Origin: Thozetella sp. PMI_491 | Lineage: Eukaryota > Ascomycota > Sordariomycetes > Chaetosphaeriales > Chaetosphaeriaceae | Direction of reading: 5' to 3' | Assembly: GCA_021432635.1 (NCBI GenBank) | Contig: MU270066.1 | Span: 310,001-374,000 of the forward strand | Length of the DNA stretch: 64,000 nt | In this document: positions 55,357 through 64,000 of the stretch, piece by piece | Layout: each line of letters starts with the position of its first letter | How positions within the stretch are numbered: position 1 is the stretch's first letter | The notes under the pieces: model-generated | Database searches by the model: none | Told to the model about the DNA's origin: nothing | Seen by the model: the letters and a program-made list of their open reading frames with translations, nothing else | Program-made: the position numbers and the translations under genes

Positions 55357-57341
55357 ATGATTACTGTCCAATCTCTTTGGCATGCCGCCGCCGGCCATGC
55401 GCCTGTGCTGCTTGCTGCGGCGACCGTTTGCGTGTCCATATACTTGATTCCGAAACTTGCAGCTGCCGTCCGATTGTTCTTCATCCCTGTCGTGGCGCAG
55501 GAATTGGGACCGGAAAAACGAAGGCAGGCCTATCTGGCCGGCGCAAGGAAGCTGTACAATGATGGGTACAAACAGGTTCGAAGCAAACATCGTGCTTTTC
55601 AAGGGCATCGAGACTAATACCGGATGCAGTGGAAGAATGGGGTGTTTAGGATTACTACTTCACGAAGTCTCTATAGCCCCACCACCACCGCATGTATTTG
55701 TGAGAGCGGCCTCTAATGAGATTTCAGAATCCCCCGTCATCGTCCTATCTCCCAAATTCCTACCAGAGCTTACGAAACTGCCGGACAATATCCTAAGCAT
55801 GCAGGCTGCAGTTGACGAGGTAATAATTCACGACTAGGCGTTCTTGCATCTTCCTGACGCTAACTACCTACGTAATAGACGATGGAGGCAAAATACACAA
55901 AAATCGAAACTTCTGTGCCCATCATTCCGCATACGATCACTGGAAAGCTCACACCATCGCTCAGTATGTATCAAATCGGGTGTTTCGAGGCGCATAAGGA
56001 TGCATTCTGACCCAAAGGCATCGGCAGCCCGTCTCAACCCGATGATCTCGCAAGACGTTAGTGAGGTTCTTGCGATCGAGATGCCCTCCTGTGTAGATTG
56101 GGAAGAAGTCAATATTCATCATAAGCTTCTCCGCATGGTCGCTATGGTCTCCGGTCGTGTCTTTATCGGCCCCGAGTTGTGTAGGTCGGAGCAGTACCTG
56201 GATGCGGCCATCAACTACACCATGGACGTCATGGCTGCACAGCGCGCAGTGCAGAGGATGAAGCCATGGAAACGCCCTTTCATGGCCCAGAGTCTCCCCG
56301 AGGTCAAGCGTCTCGATGAGCGAATCGAAGAAGCCAACGCATTTATTGCGCCGCTTGTCTCTCTCCGCAAGGAAGCTGCGGCCGAGGATCCCAAGTTTGA
56401 GAAGCCTGACGATGTCCTCCAGTGGATGATAGATGGCCAGGACAAGTACACCGACCGTAACAGCCAGAATCTTGCCAAGGCTCAGCTCGGCTTGGGCTTT
56501 GCCGCAATCCACACAACGACACTCACTGCCACAAATGCGTCAGTAACCCGTCATAACCGCGTTTATAATTGATACATATTATCTGTGCACGAGTGAACTA
56601 ACGAAATACTGTAGGTTCTACAATCTCGCCGCAATGCCAGAACTGATCCCAGAACTACGGGAAGAGATTGAGCAAGCACTAGCTGAAAACGACGGCATCA
56701 TTTCTAGCCGCGCTATGCAGTCCATGAAGAAGCTCGATAGCTTCCTAAGGGAGACGCTCAGAGTTCACCCCGCAACCATGGGTCAGTGAGAGCGCACGAG
56801 TGTCGCATAATCCATCCCAGCTAACCTTTACTGCACGGCACAGCTTCTTTCCAGAGAAAGGTTTTGAAGCCATTCACGTTATCCAACGGACAAGCCATTC
56901 CATCTGGCGTCACAGTAGAAGTCCCGGCCGTGGCTGTGAACTTTGATCCCGACATCTTCGAATCACCAGAGGAGTTTCAAGCGCTACGATTCTACAAGCT
57001 TCGCCAGCAGGCCAAGGCGAAGAAGAGTGTCGAGGGTGACGCCCTCAACCAGTTCGTCAGCGTCAACCCGAGCAGCCTAACTTTCGGGTACGGGCGCCAC
57101 GCCTGCCCGGGCCGATTCTTTGCCGCCAACGAGATCAAGATGATTATCGCGCACACACTGCTGCGCTACGATATGCGACTGGTGGACGGCACCAATGAAA
57201 GATATCCAAATATCGAGTTCGCTCATATGGTACGTGGCTAACCTGCTAAATAATGCCACTAAAAGCACCTAGCTAACGACAAGTTCTCAGTCTATTCCCG
57301 ACCCGTCTAAGAAGGTTCTTTTCAAAAGCCGAGAAATGTGA
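55357..57341 (+). CDS. cytochrome P450 monooxygenase
   Basis: Eight exons, 55357-55575, 55630-55666, 55728-55819, 55879-55963, 56028-56538, 56615-56780, 56844-57239 and 57291-57341, total 1557 nt, 518 residues, in frame throughout. An N-terminal membrane anchor ([18 protein letters not shown]) fits an ER microsomal enzyme. Helix I carries [16 protein letters not shown], where the usual AGxxT is replaced by AIHTT, as in many fungal secondary-metabolism P450s. ExxR is [10 protein letters not shown], and the haem loop is [14 protein letters not shown] with the axial Cys. The texture resembles ent-kaurene-oxidase-like or indole-diterpene-type fungal P450s ([19 protein letters not shown] block), but the substrate is not assigned. 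No synthase gene is near, so it is not clearly part of a cluster. The donor after exon 2 (gtctct) is weak, and exon 2 is only 37 nt. Confidence 0.92.
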
Positions 57342-57568
57342 TGCAAGCATCTAGCAAGCAGGCTCTTGGGAATTGGACGATGGGGGCAATATCATGTCTC
57401 GATGAGATGCTATTGGAAATATACCTAGTATTTAGATATGAAAGGGAAGCTTGTCACTTTGAAGCCATCGGCATTGCCGAATATAAGATTGGTGGATAAC
57501 CAGTAGACATTCCCACCAACTGCTGCATTATATGGACACCGAACAAGATTCGAAAACGCCCAACTCCG

Positions 57569-60058
57569 CTATTCTAATGTGAACCTTTTCTTGGGGCCCG
57601 CATAGAATCCTCGCGCTGCCCGCTCCTCTTCCACCCCCTTAAACTCAATTTTGAGAATTCCTCTCCGACAAGATCTTTGGTTCACTGTAGAAACAATGAG
57701 ACAGACGATCGCATCGTGTTCTTCGCACTCAAGGAGCTGTATCCGACCCTGGTCGGCGTCCTTGCTCTTCCCATCCGCGGCTATAATACTCCTGAAAACA
57801 TCCTCGCGAGGGTTCCCATGGGTGCCCAGCACGAGACACTCAAGCTCGCCCTCTAGTAGGCTCTTGAGAAGCCCCTTCATTGAATACGGCCCCATCGATA
57901 GGTATGCTCTGATCGAGATCGATGGTATCTTGCGGAATGACATGAGCTCGCGCCTCTCCCAAACGTACAGCTCCTTCGGGTTGAGGACATGTGCGTCAAA
58001 ATGGAGCGTCTTCGCTGTGAGAAGTTTGGTGTATTGCTCAGTTCGCTGCAAGAACGTATAGTCTTCTGTAGCACCACCTTGAAACCCTATCTCGACAGAG
58101 CTCAAGTGGCTTGTCCAACAGTAGGGGAAGTCAGTCCTGCCCTCGAGTTCGCCAAACCACCCGGTCCATGACCAAGACGGGAACTTTAACCGACGCTGGG
58201 GCCTAGGATTACTGCGAGGATTCCATGGTATTTCCCCACGGGTAGCGGACTTCCGGATATTCCCATTTGGGTCGTCCAGAATGTTCACGTGGTGCGCCCA
58301 GGCCAGAGCATAGCTGAGATAGTCTAGTTGTTCTTGTTTCATATTCCACAACCTTGCAATTGGGTATGGAATCGCCAATCCAGATAGACTCGCGATGTTC
58401 GCGCTCGTTCTAGCATAGAAACGGGCAATGCCGGTATAAGCATTGAGGATGTCGTCTTCGTTGGTCAGTTCCCGCTTGGTGTACTGCTGTGTCTGGTCCA
58501 GACACCGGCGGATTATGTCAATCTTGCGGTGGTTTGCCATGTTCTTCCGCACGTCGAGATGCGAATATTCGTTCGAATTGCCGCACACAAACCGACCGGC
58601 GCGGAGATACGCCCTGAAGCGCTTGCCACTTCGGATATGAAGAGTCTTCAAGTTGCTCTTAAAGATTTCCACGCAATTCATCGCGTTGCACTCAAAGTAG
58701 ACTTGATAATCGGTGAAGAAAAGACAACGAGTAGAGAAAAGCCCTTCCTGGTAAGTCCATCCTCGGGTTGACCATTTGGCCTGCTCGATGCAGAAATGAG
58801 GGTCAGGTAGGGTAGACACGAACTCGTAACCCCCGACTGTAGTTCGTGGCGGCAGTCGAAGTCGACGCCTAGAGCTCACTCCAGGCAAACCGTACTCCGC
58901 ATCGTCTCCCAATGCAAAAATAGTCAGGTCCGAACCGGAGTAGATGTCTCCCATGCGACTACATTGTTGTAGCTTCTCTTCTTCATCTTCCTGATTGATG
59001 CAATACTTGTCCACCCAGAGGCAGGAGTAGCCAAGGTCTCTAGTGACCTGTATAGCATCTTGGATAGTCAAGGGGACGTTCTCAGGGAGTTTCGACGGCA
59101 ATCTTTCTGGCACGCGGGCTCCACAGCGTGTTGCTTGGTGGGATGTAGAGGAAGTTCCCTTCATAGCGGACGTCTTTCGAGATGGGGCAAACTTTGACGA
59201 AAGCAAATGCAGGCTGGGCGGAGGGGAAGACTGGGGAAGCGGCGGCTCTGCGTTGGTAACATCTTCTCCTTCTTGGGGCTTTCTCTCCGTTGGGGACGAC
59301 GTAGTGGTTCCGCTTGGAGCTTGAGCTCCCCAAACGTAACTGAGGGCCGCGTATCTATCTTCGGGGCGGAAGCGACGGATGACTGGCTCCTCGAAGCTAC
59401 AGTCAATCACTTTCAATCCCTCGACTTTAGGGGGCCTTGGGTTGCAGCGATCTTTATGACGACGCTTGCACATGTCCAAACATGGTGAAACCACCTTGGG
59501 ATCGAACTGCCTGGTTACTTGTTGGGGCATAAACAGTTCGGATTCAGGGCGCCCCTTGACGATGACGGTCACCATTCCATTTGCTGCTATGTGCTTTAGC
59601 AGTTCCTCCCGCCACCCGCGTCCCTCTGGGACAACAGCAATGTGATATGGCGCGTCGTGTTTCCGTAGCACACTTCTAGCAGTTTGCCGATCGTTGACAT
59701 GGGGAAGATGTCGGAGGTGCGGGAAGATATGGATTCGATCTCCAGCATTGTCTGCGGCCCACGGCGTCGAGTCCCGGACTTTCACAAAGGGTGCTATCCA
59801 AGGTGCATGGAGTTGGCGGCAGAGTGTACAGGTCGTAGAGGGAGGGATATTCCGAAATCGAGTCCCAACATTGGCGATCCGTTTTCCAACCCAACTGATA
59901 GTTTCCCCGGAGGTTATTGCTTGTTCGATTTCACCCCAAGGAATCTTGGAACACTGATTGCAAAGCTGGCTGGCTCCGTGGCGAGGACGTTTGACGGCAT
60001 GTCTACTGCCTTTTCTAGAAACTTCGCGCCGGTTGTTCCTTGCCCTCTTTCCTAGCAC
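57569..60058 (-). CDS. HET-domain (heterokaryon incompatibility) protein, start codon not found
   Basis: A single open frame of 829 codons ending at TAG 57569. The HET domain is marked by YAALSYVWG (about residues 236-244), TIQDAIQVTRDLGYSCLWVDKYCINQ split over 331-356, DIYSGSDLTIFAL and STRGWTYQEGLFSTRCLFF (about 431-447). Upstream are the usual N-terminal blocks: LCNQCSKIPW, CTLCRQL and CLDMCKRRH. About 85 residues of Pro/Ser-rich sequence lie between YVWG and TIQDAI, several times longer than usual. The C-terminal part has PSWSWTGWFGE, typical of this family. The frame begins with GTG, and no ATG occurs in the first 160 codons, so an upstream exon is missing from my model or the gene has lost its start. 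The function would be non-self recognition and cell death on hyphal fusion. Confidence 0.85.
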   Translation of the reverse strand: MLGKRARNNRREVSRKGSRHAVKRPRHGASQLCNQCSKIPWGEIEQAITSGETISWVGKRIANVGTRFRNIPPSTTCTLCRQLHAPWIAPFVKVRDSTPWAADNAGDRIHIFPHLRHLPHVNDRQTARSVLRKHDAPYHIAVVPEGRGWREELLKHIAANGMVTVIVKGRPESELFMPQQVTRQFDPKVVSPCLDMCKRRHKDRCNPRPPKVEGLKVIDCSFEEPVIRRFRPEDRYAALSYVWGAQAPSGTTTSSPTERKPQEGEDVTNAEPPLPQSSPPPSLHLLSSKFAPSRKTSAMKGTSSTSHQATRCGARVPERLPSKLPENVPLTIQDAIQVTRDLGYSCLWVDKYCINQEDEEEKLQQCSRMGDIYSGSDLTIFALGDDAEYGLPGVSSRRRLRLPPRTTVGGYEFVSTLPDPHFCIEQAKWSTRGWTYQEGLFSTRCLFFTDYQVYFECNAMNCVEIFKSNLKTLHIRSGKRFRAYLRAGRFVCGNSNEYSHLDVRKNMANHRKIDIIRRCLDQTQQYTKRELTNEDDILNAYTGIARFYARTSANIASLSGLAIPYPIARLWNMKQEQLDYLSYALAWAHHVNILDDPNGNIRKSATRGEIPWNPRSNPRPQRRLKFPSWSWTGWFGELEGRTDFPYCWTSHLSSVEIGFQGGATEDYTFLQRTEQYTKLLTAKTLHFDAHVLNPKELYVWERRELMSFRKIPSISIRAYLSMGPYSMKGLLKSLLEGELECLVLGTHGNPREDVFRSIIAADGKSKDADQGRIQLLECEEHDAIVCLIVSTVNQRSCRRGILKIEFKGVEEERAARGFYAGPKKRFTLE

Positions 60059-60254
60059 AGGATTTTGCGGAAGTGCAGGCTTGCGTTTAAAGCGATTGTA
60101 TCGGCTTCCGGGGCTCGAGTTCTATACGTGATTGTTAGGATTTATCCCACAAATGGCGACCAGAGCCGGTGTGATAAGTTGGCTGGAAAGAAACATCTCC
60201 GACAGAGTCGTATCCTTTCAGTAACGGACCGAGATGCTCACCGTTTGTCTAGGC

Positions 60255-60464
60255 CTAGGTAAACTCGTCCCCGTACTTCTTCCCCGCGACCTCGGTCTCA
60301 CAGACAGCATATTTTTGTCGGGGCGCCTCGAGTACATGGATTCTGTGATCTTGTTCGCCCTGGTAGCGCGTGTATAGCTCGTCTTGGACATCGTATAGTT
60401 GGAACATAGTGGCACTTAGGACTGGGTATACTAAGTGGGCGATTGCGAGGTGTGTGTGACTCAT
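60255..60464 (-). CDS. hypothetical short protein or terminal exon
   Basis: ATG 60464 to the stop at 60255 gives 69 residues. The second half is charged and protein-like (YDVQDELYTRYQGEQDHRI, CETEVAGKKYGDEF). The frame is open further upstream without an ATG, so it could be the last exon of a longer gene. No family recognised. Confidence 0.25.
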   Translation of the reverse strand: MSHTHLAIAHLVYPVLSATMFQLYDVQDELYTRYQGEQDHRIHVLEAPRQKYAVCETEVAGKKYGDEFT

Positions 60465-62948
60465 AGGGGTAGTTTTGAATATGAGCGCCACCAAACGGTT
60501 ATCTATATCTTCAGCTCCCCCACGTCTTGAGACAATCGAAGGCCATCGAAGTGGTTCGTTAGAATAGAAGAAATCAGCCAATCAGGTCAAGGAGAAAATG
60601 TACGCCAACCGTTATTGTCTATCGGGGCTTCCCGCACCTTGTTTTGGCCTGCATGGTGTGATGCAGCCGAGGACCAGCTGATCACTAGTCCAATATTTGA
60701 TACTGCGAGAACAGGCCTGATCGGCACTGACCAGGCATATTTTCAGCGCCGAGGCAGAACAATGTCAGTCGCACAAAAAATAAAATCGTGTGACAACAAC
60801 AATAACAATAACATAAACAAAAGGTGACGTCATAATTTGCACGAGCTTCGAACCACCAGGCGCATCCATTCGAGGTTGCTTGCAGCCTGAGTACCGTACA
60901 TTGTGCATCTGCGCCGGAGAGTCCCGCCACAGACCACTGCAACTGCATTGCTTAGACCTGCGCCGCATTTACGGTGAATGGACAATATTTTTTACAGTAG
61001 ATTTTTTGAACTTACTCCCTGGGGCATTTCCAGGCGGCTAGTTTTAGAAAGCCTAAGATATGAACAATCGAATCGTAGAGTATAAGGAAAGCCTTGTGAC
61101 TTGGAAGGCAAGGCGTTCTTCTCGGCACAGGGTGGTAGCACCTCTCCGCACTACAAGAAAAGCGGGTTTGGCGACTGGCCTATACCTGACCGTTCAGAGG
61201 CCTGGCACCTGATTCCGTTTCAGTGGCCCAATGAGCTCGTTGCCAGATAAGGGGTCGACATCTTTACAAAGTGCAAGATTGGTGGAGAGCGATATCTACG
61301 GGCGAGGATACAGGTGCCCACTCGATCAGACCTTGAATTTAACCTTAACAAGACGGGTACGTCGCGGGCCGCGACTGACTCCACCGTCGGATATGAAGTA
61401 AGAGGCGCTCTGCAATACCGCAGAAAACCCCAACCATAGCTGCCCGGATATAAGATGGCTTCTTGTGCTTTGACATCCTGGTCGTACGCTTCCCTTCCCC
61501 TTTTTATTTCCTTCCCTGGGTGTCGTACGGGGTCCCACATGGCGCTCGTCATGCGCTATCTTCCTTAGCCACCAAAGCCCGGTGCTGTGCGCGGGAGCCA
61601 GTGCTGGACGTGGAATACAAGCCGAGAGCCTACGTAGGAGGCTACACTGGGGCAAGGGTTCTAGCGTCCCTCGGCAAACGAATGCCTGCGCTAGGCCGGG
61701 GTGCTCGACTAGGGTGGCATTTGCCGATGCCACGCTGCGGTTCTGCAAATACAGAAAGGGGTATAGGCTGTGCAAGCCTAGGTGTATAACATGTACCATA
61801 GCAAGGGAGACGGGAGGGGAGCCCAGGAAAGTCGTAGAGGGGTTCACCTCACAACGTGGCAAGGCAGGGGAGGTAGTTCAGTTTCGGCGGGCGGTCAACA
61901 CGTGGGCATGGGCAGCTACGAGAAACACACCATTCCTCTCCTTTCTCGCTGCAGTTGCTGCCCCTCATCGCGTATGCTCAGGCATCCACTGCACTCTTGG
62001 GCTACACCGAATAGTGGACTCGGCAGAAAAGTTGCCGCGTTTTTTTTTACGTTTCTCTTTGCACAGGTTCGGGCAATCTGGGTTCGCCAAGCCCAACGCT
62101 GTTGACAATAGTTGGCCCTGTGCCTCTATGCTTGCCGAACTGGGCCAGGTTAAGGGGGGCAACTTATTGGTTATTGAACGTGGGGTGGTGGCATAAGCGG
62201 TCCTATGCCCCTGTTCGGAGGTGGTCTTGCTGCACGCGTCAGTGCACCCCTTTATTTCCCAGCATGTAAATGCCTAGTCCTCCGTACAGAAAGACTCCTG
62301 ACAGCCCGGTAAACTGCAAGGATATGCTGACGCGTCGAATATCCCTCATGTCGGCTACAATTCAGCGAAACAGGCGAGAAAGTGATAAAGATAACAGAAT
62401 CATAACGAGCCTGATTGCAAAAGATTGCAGTGTGCAACGTGGTAAGTTATGGCAGGACCCTGGTAATCAAGCAGGGTTGCTGTTGGTCATTGACTTTGTA
62501 TGGCAAGGCTCAACTTGAGCGATCTGGTGTGTCTTCTTCGGCACAGGTGCGAGAGCGGGCGTTGCCGTCGGTCTCCCTAGATTCTACAATGTATGCACTA
62601 ATGTAGGTACAGCGTGCGTGCCAAGTCGCTTTAGCGAAGCGTTACAGCGGGGGTGGTATTTCCTCCCCGGCTAGGTCGTACCAGCAAGGGCTCGGAGGAG
62701 CATCGGAGCACGCATTGACCTCGGGGGATATGGATCTCAGTCCCGACACTAACCCAGGCAATTGGTAAATATACCGGATGTGTAACGCTAGAGGAATGTA
62801 ATCTGACCAGATCCCAGCTTTGGGGACGTTAGTGCAGTTGGGCCGTAGCTGTCAGAAGTGGGGTAGACAATAAGGAATCCAGTCGACGTCTGGGGGAAGG
62901 GGAGGGGGAGAGGCGTATGCTACGCTGGACGCACGCTACCTGCAGGAG

Positions 62949-62957
62949 TATATATAT
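62949..62957 (+). promoter_or_regulatory. TATA box of the tyrosinase gene
   Basis: tatatatat lies about 100 bases before ATG 63049, with no other TATA-like sequence in between. Confidence 0.55.
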
Positions 62958-63048
62958 TGGCGTGCCGGAATGCTCTGAAAGCTCTTCCGTGCTCAGCAAG
63001 CTCTCACCAGCTCCCGTCCCACCGCACAAACTCATCGGAACAGACACG

Positions 63049-64000
63049 ATGGTTCGATCGCTCGCTCTTCTCTTTCTTGCGGCCTGCGGGACGTCGCTGG
63101 CCGCTCCGCAGGGCTACAAGCGCGCAACCTGCGAGACAAAGACGGCGCGCAAGCCATGGTGAGCGAGAATTGCATACAGTTATCGAATCTATCGAATCCC
63201 GCAAGGCTAACGCAAGTCGTAGGGGCACCCTGACATCGGACGAGAAGTCGGCCTACATTGACGCTGAGCTCTGCTTGATGGCCGCGCCTAGCAAGTCGGG
63301 CATCGACGGAGCCCAGACTCGATGGGATGATCTTCAATGGAACCACATCGTGCAGGCGAATTTCATCCATGATGTCGTAAGTTTAAGATCTAGTAGCTCT
63401 CGGGGACACTATTAACGACGATTCAGGGCGCATTCCTGCCGTGGCATAGGTATTACGTCGTTGTCCATGGAAACCTCCTCAGGGACGAATGCGGATACAC
63501 TGGCCCACTGCCGTAAGTCAACTTAGCTACTACACGCACCCGATAGTTGATTGAGAGACTCATGCGCTTCAGTTACTGGGATGAAACGGCAGACGCGTCG
63601 CTTTCCTCCCTGGACGATGCCGAGATCTTCCAGGCCGACGCATTCGGCGGCGACGGTGCGGGGGATGAGGGTTATATCCAGGACGGACCTTTTGCAAGCA
63701 CAACCCTGCATCTCAAGCGGCTGGGCTACGAGAACGAAGACTACCACATCTACCGCGACCTCTATGTCGCCAACCTTACCGGTGCCCTCCAGTCTAGCCT
63801 TGATGCTTGCTTCGAACTCACTACGTACGAGGAGGCCTGGCCGTGTTGGCACTGGTCCCCGCACAATGGTGGCCACTCCTCAGTCGGCGGGCTTATGTTT
63901 GACGTTGTGCTCAGCCCTGGTGATCCGACTTTCTTCCTCCACGTGAGTCGGCCTTTGGCTTATCCACCGCATGGAAGCAAAACTAACTGTCGCAAATAGC
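63049..64000 (+). CDS. tyrosinase (type 3 copper oxidase), cut by window edge
   Basis: Secreted polyphenol oxidase. Exons 63049-63158, 63223-63376, 63427-63512 and 63573-63942 are in frame, and the next acceptor (caaatag) sits at the last bases of the window, so the 3' end is missing. The signal peptide is MVRSLALLFLAACGTSLAAP. The CuA site has NHIVQANFIHDVGAFLPWHRYY, split over two exons, with its three His. ECGYTGPLPYWDE is the conserved loop after CuA. The CuB site begins in the visible part with GGHSSVGG and FFLH, where a second His would follow after the splice. The enzyme would oxidise phenols to quinones. It belongs to the short fungal secreted group without a C-terminal shielding domain, as far as visible. 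Confidence 0.93.

Larger units (their letters stand above)
60059..63048. other. gene-poor stretch, 3.0 kb
   Basis: May contain the missing first exon of the HET gene at its left edge. One small ATG-started frame (60255-60464, -) is listed separately. Other frames (61326-62196) overlap on both strands without resemblance. A poly-T tract lies at about 62040-62049, and a TATA box for the tyrosinase is at the right end. Confidence 0.4.

Noticed and set aside
59082..59488. Alternative frames over the HET insertion with protein-like pieces
   Set aside because: They are overlapping frames of the HET coding strand or its opposite; none joins to flanking HET motifs by splice sites.
36000..63048. A secondary-metabolite gene cluster around the TF, MFS exporter and P450
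   Set aside because: No polyketide synthase, peptide synthetase, terpene cyclase or other backbone gene is visible, and the P450 lies 12 kb from the exporter with unrelated genes between.
1..64000. tRNA or rRNA genes
   Set aside because: No cloverleaf-like element with conserved box A and box B sequences, and no rRNA signature, was noticed by eye. A tRNAscan-SE or Infernal run would be needed to exclude them.

Overview
The window is nuclear DNA of a filamentous ascomycete (Pezizomycotina). The evidence is genes split by many short GT-AG introns (about 45-130 nt), a HET-domain gene, a NACHT-ankyrin gene, Zn2Cys6 and C2H2 regulators, and secreted plant-cell-wall enzymes. There are no operons. 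Exon models below were made by hand; where summed exon length is divisible by three and the spliced protein matches its family, this is stated.

Layout. 1-10 kb: a GH43-CBM35 galactanase-like gene (+), a GH28 rhamnogalacturonase (-), a DUF1996 secreted protein (-) and a BTB/POZ protein (-). 10-20 kb: a coiled-coil protein (+), a C2H2 zinc-finger gene lacking a visible start (-), a CE1 acetylxylan esterase (-) and a membrane-anchored Cys/Ser-rich surface protein with an unresolved 5' part (-). 20-32 kb: an NLR-like NACHT-ankyrin gene (-), a broken MFS sugar transporter (+), an AA12-type sugar dehydrogenase (-), a phosphotransferase pseudogene carrying three Trp-to-stop changes (+) and a short-chain dehydrogenase (+). 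33-43 kb: a C-4 methylsterol oxidase (ERG25-like, +), a small secreted protein (+), an NMN-adenylyltransferase/Pof1-like protein (-), a Zn2Cys6 factor with a GC-AG intron inside its zinc cluster (+) and a DHA1-type MFS exporter (+). 46-57 kb: a large C2H2 protein (+), a ubiquitin-like/CAX fusion (+), a seven-helix membrane protein (-) and a cytochrome P450 (+). 57-64 kb: a HET-domain protein (-) and a tyrosinase that runs off the right edge (+).

The most unusual object is at 51363-53246. One gene joins a ubiquitin-like domain to a complete Ca2+/H+ exchanger (CAX) membrane fold, and the acidic ion-binding residues of both CAX repeats are replaced (SNVVQ and LNIDPT where the family has GNAxE-type motifs). 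The ubiquitin-like domain and the first transmembrane segments lie in one uninterrupted exon, so the fusion is not a gene-joining artefact. It may be a non-transporting or re-purposed exchanger with a built-in ubiquitin-like module.

Genes that may work together are the GH43/GH28 pair (pectin and arabinogalactan side chains, with CE1 and AA12 further along), the HET and NACHT-ankyrin genes (non-self recognition, independent loci) and, more speculatively, ERG25, the UPC2-like Zn2Cys6 factor and the DHA1 exporter (sterol and drug response).
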